This document shows positions 1 to 7,708 of a stretch of 9,843 nt of DNA, one piece after another (within the stretch, counting starts at the first letter, position 1; each line of letters begins with the position of its first letter). Location of the stretch: assembly GCA_002449955.1 (NCBI GenBank), contig DJYD01000051.1, positions 1-9,843 on the forward strand, in the 5' to 3' direction. The stretch is from Lachnospiraceae bacterium UBA6987. Lineage in GTDB: Bacteria; Bacillota; Clostridia; Lachnospirales; Lachnospiraceae. The notes beneath the pieces were generated by a model, which worked only from the letters and a program-made list of their open reading frames with translations, was not told the DNA's origin and did no database searches. The position numbers were made by a program, and so were the translations under genes.

Positions 1-41
1 CAGTAAAGAGGGTACATATCATTTCCCGGGTCGTTTTTCAT
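1..41 (-). CDS. Possible start of next gene in operon (partial)
   Basis: An ATG at 41 (minus strand) opens a frame reading MKNDPGNDMYPLY that stays open to the window edge, 11 nt after the stop codon of the flavoprotein gene. The short gap and same strand fit a further operon member. The ribosome binding site is poor (only AAGATA just before the ATG), and 13 residues cannot identify a family. It could equally be 3' untranslated sequence. No hairpin terminator is seen between this ATG and the preceding stop. Confidence 0.25.
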   Translation of the reverse strand, partial: MKNDPGNDMYPLY

Positions 42-52
42 TATCTTATGCG

Positions 53-1276
53 TTATTTTACGGCTGCTAAGCCGGCTTCGTGGCCGCTTGTCCAGGCCCA
101 CTGGAGGTTGTATCCGCCGCAAGGGCCGTCTACATTCAGGATCTCTCCGGCAAAATACAGACCGGGTGTCAGTTTCGACTGCAGGTTGCGGTCAACATCC
201 TCAAGGGAAACGCCGCCTCTCGTGATCTGCGCCGATTCAAAATCCTTGGCCCCATTGATGGTAAAGGTCAGCTGGGAAAGATTCTTGGCCAATTTCGTCA
301 GGCTTGAGACTGAGATCGTCTTGCACGGCACATGCAGCTCAATCTTGGAAAGATTCAGCAGCGTCGCAATGCATTTGTTCGGGACAATCCCGCGCAAAAG
401 CTCACCGGTCTCCCAGTCAGGGCGTGCTTTGCAGCGCATTTTCAGGGCAAACAGGATATCCGTCTCGGTTTTGTTGTCCCAGAAGTTCAGCAAAATGGCT
501 GTTTTCTTGTTCTGGCTGAGCGCATCCACTGCATCTCCGCTGAGCTGAAAGACGGGGATACCGGAAATACCGTAATCCGTCAGCTGGATTTCGCCCTGCT
601 GGCTGCGGCGTCTGATTCCGTCTACCTGCAGTGTGACCGTGCCGTCAAGCCTTACACCAGCAAAATTCTTCACCCAGTTCTCTTCTGCTGTGAGGGCGAC
701 AAGTCCGGGAAGCGGCTGAATGATATTATGTCCAAGGTCCATGGCAAGATTATAACCGCTTCCGTCCGAACCGGATTTCGGATAAGCCATGCCGCCGCAG
801 GCCAGGATGACGCGGTCGCCGCGGTATTCATGGCCATCCTCTGCCGTCAGCACAAAGCAGTCACGGTTTTTTTCCGCTTTAACGATTTTTGTATTATTGA
901 AGACCCTGACGCCAAGCCGTTCCACTTCTGACACAAGTGCGTCACGGATCGAAGACGCCTCCCGGTTCTTGGGATAGTAATAACCGTCACGGGATACAGA
1001 CGGTATTCCCAGTTCATTGAAAAAGTCGAGGACGTCGCGATAGGAAAAACGGGCCATCAGGTCGTCCAGAACCACCGTATTATCACTGTAGTAAGCCATG
1101 GGCAGAGCTTTTTCATTGGTCATATTGCAGTGACCGTTACCGGTGGATAAAATCTTTCTGCCAGGCTTCGCACCGCCTTCTAGCAGCAAAACATCTGTGT
1201 CTTTTCTGGCTGTCCGTGCTGCTGCAATCGCTGCAACAAGGCCGGAAGCGCCGCCGCCTACGATGATCAGTTTCAT
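53..1276 (-). CDS. BaiN/HI0933-family NAD(P)/FAD-dependent oxidoreductase
   Basis: Predicted cytoplasmic flavoprotein of 407 residues, the usual length for the HI0933/YhiN/BaiN family. The N-terminus carries the dinucleotide-binding Rossmann motif GGGASG (about residues 7-12). It is followed by the family signature GRKILSTGNGHCNMTN, where the commonest form has Arg instead of His before Cys. The C-terminus holds the second FAD-contacting block, GLYFAGEILNVDGPCGGYN, then LQWAWTSG. BaiN was proposed to act on bile-acid intermediates, but most members have no proven substrate, so I assign only the family. The frame is open to 1339, overlapping the flippase gene. I chose the ATG at 1276 because it directly precedes the Rossmann strand (MKLIIVGGG) and follows an AGAAGGGA ribosome binding site. 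It lies 28 nt after the flippase stop and is probably the fourth gene of the phoH operon. Confidence 0.9.
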   Translation of the reverse strand: MKLIIVGGGASGLVAAIAAARTARKDTDVLLLEGGAKPGRKILSTGNGHCNMTNEKALPMAYYSDNTVVLDDLMARFSYRDVLDFFNELGIPSVSRDGYYYPKNREASSIRDALVSEVERLGVRVFNNTKIVKAEKNRDCFVLTAEDGHEYRGDRVILACGGMAYPKSGSDGSGYNLAMDLGHNIIQPLPGLVALTAEENWVKNFAGVRLDGTVTLQVDGIRRRSQQGEIQLTDYGISGIPVFQLSGDAVDALSQNKKTAILLNFWDNKTETDILFALKMRCKARPDWETGELLRGIVPNKCIATLLNLSKIELHVPCKTISVSSLTKLAKNLSQLTFTINGAKDFESAQITRGGVSLEDVDRNLQSKLTPGLYFAGEILNVDGPCGGYNLQWAWTSGHEAGLAAVK

Positions 1277-1290
1277 ATTCCCTTCTTTCC

Positions 1291-1302
1291 CGCCTTTCGG
1301 CG
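1291..1302 (-). other. Intercistronic mini-hairpin with GAAA tetraloop
   Basis: On the minus strand the gap between the flippase and flavoprotein genes reads CGCC-GAAA-GGCG, a 4-bp GC stem closed by a GNRA-type tetraloop. It lies directly before the AGAAGGGA ribosome binding site of the flavoprotein gene. No U-tract follows, so it is not an intrinsic terminator. It may stabilise or process the mRNA, or be coincidental. Confidence 0.4.
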
Positions 1303-1304
1303 CA

Positions 1305-2936
1305 TCATTTATGCAGTAAATGCAGTTTATCCGCTGCACGGATAAAAATATGTCCGTGCGGCATTTTTTCGAGATCTTCGCGTCTGACCGCCCCGGTCAG
1401 AAGAATCGATACAAAATAACTGAGCACAGCCACAAAGATTGTACCTAAAAGGCTGAGCGTGTTCCCCGTGTGACTCCGCAGGAAATGGTAGAGGAAATAG
1501 CAGATGACACCCATCAGACCCGAACAAAGCAGAACACGGGGTATGATCCGCGCAAACTCCATCTTGAAATCGAGCTTTTCTCTGAGTGCAAAGAGGTTCA
1601 GCACGCAGATCGTCAGGCTGAGCAGCACATGATTGACTACGACACCGATAATGTCCCATTCCAGAATCCAGAGGCTGAAGGCTAAAAGCGGCAGATGTAA
1701 AAGTAATGCTTTTAACGTGTTCCAGATCGGCGTCCAGAAATTGTTGTTGCCCTGCAGGATACCCACGGAAAGTGTTGAAAAACAGAAGGTGAGGACTGCA
1801 GAGGAACCGTACAGCATCATTTTTCCGGCTAATGAATTGTCCGTTGTCCTGAACAAAAGGTCAAAGCAGGGCTTTCCGAGCACCCCCAGCCCGATGCTTG
1901 CCGGAATGGCAATCAGGAGAATGAAGCGAAAGGCCGCATTGGCTTTATCGCGCGCCGCTTCATGATCGCCTTTGGCAATGGAAGCAGAAATCGTCGGCAT
2001 TGTAGAGCTTGACATGGCCGTCGCAATCGCGATCGGTACATTGATCAAAACGGTGTATTTAGAGGAATAGACGCCCCAGATTGCGCGGTAATCGGCACCG
2101 ATATACTGCGCGTAGACCGTTTGATCAAGCAGCGTTCCGAGATTTGAAAGTGCAGCGGAAAGCAGTACCGGGAATGCCGTTGTCAGAATGTCCTTCAGGG
2201 TCTCAGAGACCGGATCAAGCTGTTCATCCTTGTTTCTGCGGCACCGGCTGACCAGCTGTTTCCTGAACAGCATGTATATGAATATCAGGAACAGCAGAGC
2301 CGCTGCAGCCCCGGCAAACACGCCGTAGGTGGCGCCCTGTGCGCCGTAGGCAGAGGCGTAATAATTGCCGACGCCGGCGTCCTGCGCAACGCCCTTTTCA
2401 AACAGCGCATACCCTGCCAGAAGGCTGATCGCCACATGCAGCAGCTGTTCAAGGATCTGAGAAACTGCCGTGGGAACCATCGTACCGTGACCCTGGAAGA
2501 AGCCCCGCATTACGCCCAGCATGCCCATGACAAATACCGTAGGTGCAAGCGCTCTGATCGCGTAAACCGCTTCCGGCATCTTCATGATGTCGGCGGCAAA
2601 AAATTCTGCTCCGAACGTCATCACAAGTGAGGTCACAAAGCCAAGCAGGGCACCGAAGATCAGGCTGATCCAGAAGATCTGGCGGACATTTTTATACTGC
2701 TTTCTGGCATTTTTTACTGAAATGAGCTTCGAAACTGCCTGAGGAAGACTGTATGACGAAATCATCAGCAAAATATTGTAAATGCTGTAGGCCGTACTGT
2801 AGACGCCCATACCATCTTCGCCGATGATGGAAAGCATCGGGATCCGGAAGAGCATGCCGATGATACGGCTGAAGATTCCGGCAATTGCCAGAATACTTCC
2901 CTGCACGATAAAGTTATTCTTTCTGTTGTCTGCCAT
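1305..2936 (-). CDS. MOP-superfamily flippase (YtgP/SpoVB-like polysaccharide transporter)
   Basis: Integral membrane protein of 543 residues with about 14 hydrophobic segments. It matches the length and layout of the PST branch of the MOP exporter superfamily, which includes B. subtilis SpoVB and YtgP; YtgP can act as a lipid II flippase. Visible hallmarks are the N-terminal helix with SRIIGMLFRIP (residues 23-33), RGFFQG at 144-149, and a basic cytoplasmic loop around 225-237 (FRKQLVSRCRRNK) that splits the protein into two seven-helix halves. It likely flips lipid-linked cell-wall or polysaccharide precursors across the membrane; whether it is the main MurJ-type lipid II flippase or a sporulation-type SpoVB cannot be decided from the sequence. 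The ATG at 2936 lies 1 nt after the ybeY stop, with AAGGGA at proper spacing inside the ybeY end, so translation is probably coupled. Confidence 0.88.
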   Translation of the reverse strand: MADNRKNNFIVQGSILAIAGIFSRIIGMLFRIPMLSIIGEDGMGVYSTAYSIYNILLMISSYSLPQAVSKLISVKNARKQYKNVRQIFWISLIFGALLGFVTSLVMTFGAEFFAADIMKMPEAVYAIRALAPTVFVMGMLGVMRGFFQGHGTMVPTAVSQILEQLLHVAISLLAGYALFEKGVAQDAGVGNYYASAYGAQGATYGVFAGAAAALLFLIFIYMLFRKQLVSRCRRNKDEQLDPVSETLKDILTTAFPVLLSAALSNLGTLLDQTVYAQYIGADYRAIWGVYSSKYTVLINVPIAIATAMSSSTMPTISASIAKGDHEAARDKANAAFRFILLIAIPASIGLGVLGKPCFDLLFRTTDNSLAGKMMLYGSSAVLTFCFSTLSVGILQGNNNFWTPIWNTLKALLLHLPLLAFSLWILEWDIIGVVVNHVLLSLTICVLNLFALREKLDFKMEFARIIPRVLLCSGLMGVICYFLYHFLRSHTGNTLSLLGTIFVAVLSYFVSILLTGAVRREDLEKMPHGHIFIRAADKLHLLHK

Positions 2937-2937
2937 A

Positions 2938-3435
2938 TCAATCCCTTGTTATGCCAAGCTGCTGCAGGAGGGCTTCCTGCTTCTCTTCCATTTCAAGGCG
3001 TCCTTCCTCTTCTTCGTGGTCGTACCCCATCAAATGGTACATGCTGTGCGCTGTCAGAAAGGCAAGCTCTCTCTTTTCGCTGTGACCATATTCAAAAGCC
3101 TGTTCTTTCACTTTTTCAAGAGAAATCACCATATCTCCCAGCATCAGCTCTCCGCTTTCCGGATTGAACAGGGTCGGATCCTCTTCGCAGGCGGAAAAAT
3201 CACCGGGGACTGCGTAATCCACAAAGGGGAAACTTAAGACATCCGTTGCACGGTCTATCTCTCTTTCTGCCTTATTAATTTCCCGGATCGCTTCATTATC
3301 GGTAAGAAGAACATTCACTTCCGCTTCATAGGGACATTGTTCGGCATCAAGCGCGCCTATCACAACTTCCCGGATAAGCTCTTCTTCATTAAAAGCCAAT
3401 TTCAGTTCGGTTTCCCGCTCCACGCTGATGGTCAT
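2938..3435 (-). CDS. ybeY: Endoribonuclease YbeY (16S rRNA 3'-end maturation)
   Basis: Zinc-dependent single-strand RNase of 165 residues, acting in 16S rRNA 3'-end maturation and ribosome quality control in the cytoplasm. The diagnostic metal-binding motif HxxxHxxxxxH is complete (HSMYHLMGYDH, His130, His134, His140). The upstream signature is also present: TDVLSFPF at 64-71 and GELMLGDMVIS at 95-105. The usual Gly after the first His is Ser here, a substitution I would not expect to affect metal binding. The ATG at 3435 overlaps the phoH stop as ATGA, and an AGAGGA ribosome binding site lies within the phoH end, which indicates translational coupling. The phoH-ybeY pairing is widely conserved in bacteria and supports a shared role in RNA metabolism. 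Confidence 0.96.
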   Translation of the reverse strand: MTISVERETELKLAFNEEELIREVVIGALDAEQCPYEAEVNVLLTDNEAIREINKAEREIDRATDVLSFPFVDYAVPGDFSACEEDPTLFNPESGELMLGDMVISLEKVKEQAFEYGHSEKRELAFLTAHSMYHLMGYDHEEEEGRLEMEEKQEALLQQLGITRD

Positions 3436-4436
3436 ACTTTCCTCTTTTCGATGCGTGCAGTTCTTGCCTGCTCCCTCGCTGCCCGTTCGGCTTCATTCTT
3501 TTCAAAAGCCTTGACAATGTCTTTGACGATCTTGTTGCGCACAACATCGCGATTGGTCAGATGCATGATCCCAACGCCTTCAACAGTCCTTAGGATTTCC
3601 GCCGCACGTTCCAGACCGGAATCCTTCGCACGGGGGAGGTCGATCTGTGTCACATCGCCGGTCAGAACCATGCGGGAGTCCTCGCCAAGACGGGTAAGGG
3701 CCATCTTTAACGTGCTCAAAGAAGCGTTTTGGCCTTCATCAATAATAATCCTTGCATGATTCAGAGTCCGGCCGCGCATGTAGGCAAGCGGCGCCACCTC
3801 AACGACACCGTTTTCGCGCATCTTTTCGGCTCTTTCCGGGCCGAAAACATCGTTTAATGCATCGTATAAGGGTCTAAGGTATGGATCGACCTTCTGCGCA
3901 AGATCGCCCGGAAGGAAGCCAAGGCGCTCCTCCCCTGCTTCGATCGCAGGGCGGGACATGATAATGCGCTCTATCGTACCGTCCTTCAGTTCCTGAGCCG
4001 CCTGTGCCACCGCAAGATAGGTCTTGCCGGTGCCCGCAGGACCGATACAGATCGTGACGGTTTTTTCCTGCAGCATTTTGACATAGTTCTGCTGGCCGAA
4101 GGTCTTGCATTTGATCGGCAGGCCTTTATAATTCATCGTTACGGCACTGTCCATGGCATGGAAAAGATCGGTAAGCGAACCTTCTTTTGCTTCTTCAATC
4201 AGACGGTCCATCAGGCCTTCCCGGATTTCTTCACCCTGTTTATGCAGCTGAACGGCTGCTTTCAGGACCTGAAAAGCCATGGCTTTACCGTTCTCATCAC
4301 CGGAAAATTCAACAGAATCTCCGCGCATGAGCAAATTAACGGAAAAAGCATCCTCAATCCGTTTGGCCCACACATCCTGCGGACCGATAACAGCTGAGGC
4401 CTCACTCGCGCTGTGAAACTGAAATGCGTTTGACAT
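3432..4436 (-). CDS. phoH: PhoH-family nucleotide-binding protein
   Basis: Predicted cytoplasmic ATPase of 334 residues. An N-terminal KH-like/PhoH-specific region (about 20-110) precedes a P-loop domain with Walker A GPAGTGKT at 132-139. Next come the PhoH signature SRPAIEAGEERLGFLPGDL (161-179), Walker B IIIDEGQNAS (230-239; most relatives have DEAQN) and the sensor-like LTGDVTQIDLP (258-268). The C-terminal tail is highly charged (about 310-334). The biochemical role of the family is unsettled; linkage to ybeY suggests RNA processing. The frame opens at 4487 (MIWGPYGY...), but that ATG has no ribosome binding site. The ATG at 4436 follows AAGGAG, although the spacing is short at 3 nt, and is preferred. 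This is the first gene of the left operon, with a consensus promoter about 90 nt upstream and a 4-nt overlap with ybeY downstream. Confidence 0.93.
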   Translation of the reverse strand: MSNAFQFHSASEASAVIGPQDVWAKRIEDAFSVNLLMRGDSVEFSGDENGKAMAFQVLKAAVQLHKQGEEIREGLMDRLIEEAKEGSLTDLFHAMDSAVTMNYKGLPIKCKTFGQQNYVKMLQEKTVTICIGPAGTGKTYLAVAQAAQELKDGTIERIIMSRPAIEAGEERLGFLPGDLAQKVDPYLRPLYDALNDVFGPERAEKMRENGVVEVAPLAYMRGRTLNHARIIIDEGQNASLSTLKMALTRLGEDSRMVLTGDVTQIDLPRAKDSGLERAAEILRTVEGVGIMHLTNRDVVRNKIVKDIVKAFEKNEAERAAREQARTARIEKRKV

Positions 4437-4528
4437 AAGCTCCTTCCGGCCGTTTACGGCGGCATAACCGTATGGCCCCCATATCATGAATCAGAGATCA
4501 AAACAGACCCCAAGATATAGTCTTTTAT

Positions 4529-4557
4529 ATTATAACGGTTTCATCCTGAGATATCAA
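4529..4557 (-). promoter_or_regulatory. SigA-type promoter of the phoH operon
   Basis: On the minus strand, TTGATA (4552-4557) and TATAAT (4529-4534) are separated by exactly 17 nt, a near-perfect vegetative promoter. Transcription would start near 4521 and give a leader of about 85 nt before the phoH ATG. It lies immediately after the rpsU terminator, so the operon is probably transcribed independently of rpsU. Confidence 0.85.
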
Positions 4558-4579
4558 GTCCGCAGGATTTTATTTTGGC

Positions 4580-4615
4580 AAAAAAACAGAACCGGGCGCG
4601 AAGCATCGGTTCTGT
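4580..4615 (-). terminator. Intrinsic terminator of rpsU
   Basis: On the minus strand a 9-bp perfect stem, ACAGAACCG / CGGTTCTGT, encloses a 12-nt loop and is followed directly by a run of seven T. It begins about 25 nt after the rpsU stop codon and separates rpsU from the phoH promoter. Confidence 0.9.
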
Positions 4616-4640
4616 CTCTCGTGAAATCATTGTGCCGAAC

Positions 4641-4817
4641 TTATCTGAATTTGCGTTTTCTCGCAGCTTCGGATTTTTTCTTACGGCGAACGCTGGGCTT
4701 CTCATAATGCTCACGTTTGCGGATCTCCTGCTGGATACCATCTTTGGCGCAGGCACGCTTAAAACGGCGCAGAGCGCTGTCCAGTGTTTCGTTTTCCTTA
4801 ACAATAACGGTAGCCAT
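4641..4817 (-). CDS. rpsU: 30S ribosomal protein S21
   Basis: Complete 58-residue small, very basic ribosomal protein, bound to the 30S subunit, where S21 helps mRNA engagement at initiation. The translation starts MATVIVKENETLDSALRRFK, contains IRKREHYEKPSVRRKKKSEAA and ends RKRKFR, the standard S21 layout at the usual length for Bacillota. The ATG at 4817 has a strong upstream GGGGGTGAG ribosome binding site. It has its own promoter at 4878-4905 and an intrinsic terminator at 4580-4615, so it is probably mainly monocistronic, although no terminator is visible between alaS and rpsU and some read-through is possible. In B. subtilis rpsU lies a few genes upstream of phoH; here the two are direct neighbours. 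Confidence 0.97.
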   Translation of the reverse strand: MATVIVKENETLDSALRRFKRACAKDGIQQEIRKREHYEKPSVRRKKKSEAARKRKFR

Positions 4818-4877
4818 TCATCTCACCCCCATTCATTCGGGATTTGTGCAAGAGATCTTGTCTTCAGCACGAGGCAT

Positions 4878-4905
4878 ATTATAGCACAAAATCATATGCC
4901 GTCAA
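4878..4905 (-). promoter_or_regulatory. SigA-type promoter of rpsU
   Basis: The minus strand carries TTGACG (4900-4905) and TATAAT (4878-4883) with a 16-nt spacer, preceded by an A/T-rich stretch resembling an UP element. The start would be near 4871, giving a leader of about 54 nt for rpsU. Confidence 0.82.
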
Positions 4906-4931
4906 TCGTTTTTTTTATATTATCAATGTTT

Positions 4932-7580
4932 TTACGCCTGCATCATTTCGGCAAGAACATCAGCCGCTTTTTCCAGGGCTTTATCAATTCCGGCAGGATT
5001 TTTTCCGCCGGCCTGAGCCATCTGCGGTCTTCCGCCGCCGCCACCGCCGACTTCCGATGCGATCGCCTTGATGATGTTGCCTGCATGCGCACCGCGCTTT
5101 ACGGCTCCGTCGGTCGCGGTGACCATCAGGTTCACCTTGCCGTCCACGGCGCTGGCAAGCACCACAACGCCTTCACCGATCTGATCGCGCAGCTTATCGC
5201 CCATATTGCGCAGGCCGTTCATATCGAGGCCTTCCGCACGGGATGCGATGAATTTGACGCCGCCGATCTCGCGGATCTTGTCGGACACATTGCCAAGCGA
5301 TGCACCGGCTATTTTGGCTTTCAGCTTTTCATTCTCAGCGCTTAAGGCGCGTGTCTCTTCAAGCAGCTGCCCGATGCGGTGTTCAAGGCCGTCAGGCGTC
5401 GTTTTGGCGGCTGCCGCGGCCTGGTTCAGCTTCTGTTCCATGCTGCCGTAATACGCAAGCACGCCTCTTCCGGTCAGTGCTTCGATACGTCTCGTACCTG
5501 CCGCGATGCCGGCTTCGGAAACGATCTTGAAGCAGCCGATGCGGGCTGTATTATCCACGTGTGTGCCGCCGCAGAGCTCGCGGGAGAAATCTCCCATGGA
5601 GACCACGCGGACGACGTCGCCGTACTTCTCGCCGAACAGGGCCATGGCGCCGGATTTTCTGGCTTCTTCCTGGCTCATCAGGTCGGTGCGCACGGGCAGG
5701 GCGTTCAGGATCTCATCGTTCACCATGTCTTCGACCTGCTTCAGCTCTTCAGCGGAAAGCGGCGCAAAATGGCTGAAGTCGAAGCGCAGGCGTTCGTTGT
5801 CCACATAGGAGCCGGCCTGCTCGACGTGCGTTCCGAGAACGGTGCGCAGGGCTTTCTGGAGCAGGTGGGTGGCGCTGTGGTTGCGGGCCGTATCTTCGCG
5901 GCGCTTCTTATCGACGCTTAAGGTCACGGTCTCGCCGTCACGGAACATTCCGGAGATCACCACGCCTTCATGGCCGATCTTTCCGCCCTTTAACTTCACG
6001 ACGTTTTCCACCTTGAAAACGCCGTCGCCCTCACCGCGGATCTCGCCGGTATCGGTCTGCTGGCCGCCGCTCGTCGCATAGAACGGGGTCTTTTCGCAGA
6101 TGATGGTACCGCGGTCGCCTTCCGCAAGGCCGTAGGCGATGTCGGTCTCGCCGGTCATGGCGAGGATCCTGCTCTCCGCTTCCAGCCTGCCGTAGCCGAC
6201 GAACTCGGAGGTCATCGCGGGATCAAGACGGTCGTACACAGTTTCGTCTGCACCCATGTAGTTGGTACCTTTTCTGGCGGCGCGGGCCGTATCCTTCTGC
6301 TTCTTCATGGCAGCGGCAAATCCCTCTTCATCCACCTTGAGGCCCTTTTCTTCCAGGATCTCGCGGGTAAGGTCAAGCGGGAAGCCGTAGGTATCGTACA
6401 GACGGAACGCCTCGGCGCCTTCGAGCGTATCGCTGCCGTTCTCACTCATCTTCTTTTCGAGCTCGCTCAGCATGGACAGGCCCTGGTCGATCGTGCGGCT
6501 GAATTTATCCTCTTCATCCTCGATGACGCCGAAGATCAGCGCTTTCTTTTCTTCCAGTTCGGGATAGCCGTCGCGGGAGGTCTCGATGACCTTCGCCGCC
6601 ATTCTCGTCAGGAACTTCCCTTCGATGCCAAGGAGCCTGCCGTGACGGGCTGCACGGCGCAGCAGACGGCGCAGCACATAGCCGCGGCCTTCGTTTGACG
6701 GCATGATACCGTCGCTGACCATGAAGGTGACGGAACGGATATGGTCCACGATGACGCGAATCGAAATATCCGTCTTCTTGTCTTCACGGTACTTCACGCC
6801 CGCGATCGCGCTGACCTCGTCGCTCAGCGCCTTCATGGTATCGATGTCGAAGACAGTATCCACATCCTGAACGACAACGGCAAGACGTTCGAGGCCCATG
6901 CCGGTATCGATGTTTTTGTTCTTTAATTCGGTATAGCCGCCGTGGCCGTCGCCGTCAAACTGGGTGAAAACGTTGTTCCACACTTCCATGTAGCGGTCGC
7001 AGTCGCAGCCGACGGTGCAGGTAGGCTTTCCGCAGCCGTACTTTTCACCGCGGTCATAGTAGATCTCCGAGCAGGGGCCGCAGGGGCCGGCGCCGTGTTC
7101 CCAGAAGTTGTCTTCCTTGCCGAAGCGGAAGATCTTTTCGGCCGGAACGCCGATCTTCTTGTTCCAGATGTCGAACGCCTCGTCGTCATCCAGATAGATG
7201 GACGGATACAGGCGGTTCTCATCAAGGCCGACGACCTTCGTCAGGAATTCCCAGGACCAGGCGATCGCTTCATTCTTGAAATAATCACCAAAGGAAAAGT
7301 TGCCGAGCATCTCGAAGAAGGTCAGATGACGGGCGGTATGGCCGACGTTTTCAATATCACCGGTACGCACGCACTTCTGGCAGGTTGCCATACGGTGGTT
7401 CGGCGGCACTTCCTGGCCGGTAAAATAAGGCTTAAGCGGTGCCATACCTGCCGGGATCAGCAGTACGCTCTTATCGTTATGGGGAACAAGGGAATAGCTT
7501 CCCCTGGCAAGATGTCCCTTGGACGCAAAGAAATCAAGGAACATTTTGCGAAGCTCGTTTACGCCGTAATATTTCTGCAT
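4932..7580 (-). CDS. alaS: Alanyl-tRNA synthetase
   Basis: Class II synthetase of 882 residues (E. coli AlaS has 876) that charges tRNA-Ala with alanine in the cytoplasm and edits mischarged Ser/Gly. The catalytic domain spans about 1-240, with the motif 2 region around RHLTFFEMLGNFSFGDY (84-100) and the motif 3 region GMGLERLA (227-234). A Cys-rich stretch (Cys167, 170, 183, 188, 192, 194) lies in the catalytic half, a form familiar in Clostridia. The editing domain has zinc ligands HSATH (568-572) and CGGTH (670-674). The C-terminal DHHA1 domain ends with GGGGGGRPQMAQAGG (845-859). All expected domains are intact. The ATG at 7580 has AAGGAGA seven nt upstream. No alaS-specific promoter or T-box is visible; tRNA-Thr ends 35 nt upstream on the same strand. 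Confidence 0.98.
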   Translation of the reverse strand: MQKYYGVNELRKMFLDFFASKGHLARGSYSLVPHNDKSVLLIPAGMAPLKPYFTGQEVPPNHRMATCQKCVRTGDIENVGHTARHLTFFEMLGNFSFGDYFKNEAIAWSWEFLTKVVGLDENRLYPSIYLDDDEAFDIWNKKIGVPAEKIFRFGKEDNFWEHGAGPCGPCSEIYYDRGEKYGCGKPTCTVGCDCDRYMEVWNNVFTQFDGDGHGGYTELKNKNIDTGMGLERLAVVVQDVDTVFDIDTMKALSDEVSAIAGVKYREDKKTDISIRVIVDHIRSVTFMVSDGIMPSNEGRGYVLRRLLRRAARHGRLLGIEGKFLTRMAAKVIETSRDGYPELEEKKALIFGVIEDEEDKFSRTIDQGLSMLSELEKKMSENGSDTLEGAEAFRLYDTYGFPLDLTREILEEKGLKVDEEGFAAAMKKQKDTARAARKGTNYMGADETVYDRLDPAMTSEFVGYGRLEAESRILAMTGETDIAYGLAEGDRGTIICEKTPFYATSGGQQTDTGEIRGEGDGVFKVENVVKLKGGKIGHEGVVISGMFRDGETVTLSVDKKRREDTARNHSATHLLQKALRTVLGTHVEQAGSYVDNERLRFDFSHFAPLSAEELKQVEDMVNDEILNALPVRTDLMSQEEARKSGAMALFGEKYGDVVRVVSMGDFSRELCGGTHVDNTARIGCFKIVSEAGIAAGTRRIEALTGRGVLAYYGSMEQKLNQAAAAAKTTPDGLEHRIGQLLEETRALSAENEKLKAKIAGASLGNVSDKIREIGGVKFIASRAEGLDMNGLRNMGDKLRDQIGEGVVVLASAVDGKVNLMVTATDGAVKRGAHAGNIIKAIASEVGGGGGGRPQMAQAGGKNPAGIDKALEKAADVLAEMMQA

Positions 7581-7587
7581 AATCGGT

Positions 7588-7594
7588 TCTCCTT
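7588..7594 (-). promoter_or_regulatory. Ribosome binding site of alaS
   Basis: AAGGAGA on the minus strand lies 7 nt before the ATG at 7580. It sits in the 35-nt gap after tRNA-Thr, so the tRNA gene must end before ribosomes can load here. This fixes the alaS start. Confidence 0.8.
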
Positions 7595-7615
7595 TTTAAA
7601 TACGGGTAGAAAAAA

Positions 7616-7688
<73 letters not shown>

Positions 7689-7690
7689 TT

Positions 7691-7702
7691 GTCGCTCGCG
7701 AC
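7691..7702. repeat. Palindrome in the tRNA-Thr 5' leader
   Basis: GTCGC-TC-GCGAC is an inverted repeat with 5-bp arms and a 2-nt centre. It sits between the predicted transcription start of tRNA-Thr (about 7702) and the mature tRNA 5' end (7688). As RNA it could fold as a 4-bp stem with a CGAG loop next to the RNase P site. As DNA it could be a protein binding site. Confidence 0.4.
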
Positions 7703-7708
7703 TGGTAT

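Noticed and set aside
332..931. Plus-strand open frame (199 codons) opposite the flavoprotein gene
   Set aside because: It is antisense to a complete FAD-binding protein with all motifs, and has no ribosome binding site or domain of its own.
4818..4871. Tiny upstream reading frame ending at the rpsU start
   Set aside because: An ATG inside the ribosome binding site gives a four-codon frame ending TGA just before the rpsU ATG. It overlaps the Shine-Dalgarno sequence and has none of its own, so it is unlikely to be translated.
4575..5345. Long plus-strand open frame (256 codons) opposite rpsU and the end of alaS
   Set aside because: It runs antisense across two clearly real genes and an A/T-rich promoter region. 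Its translation has no recognisable domain, and it is explained by codon bias of the opposite strand.
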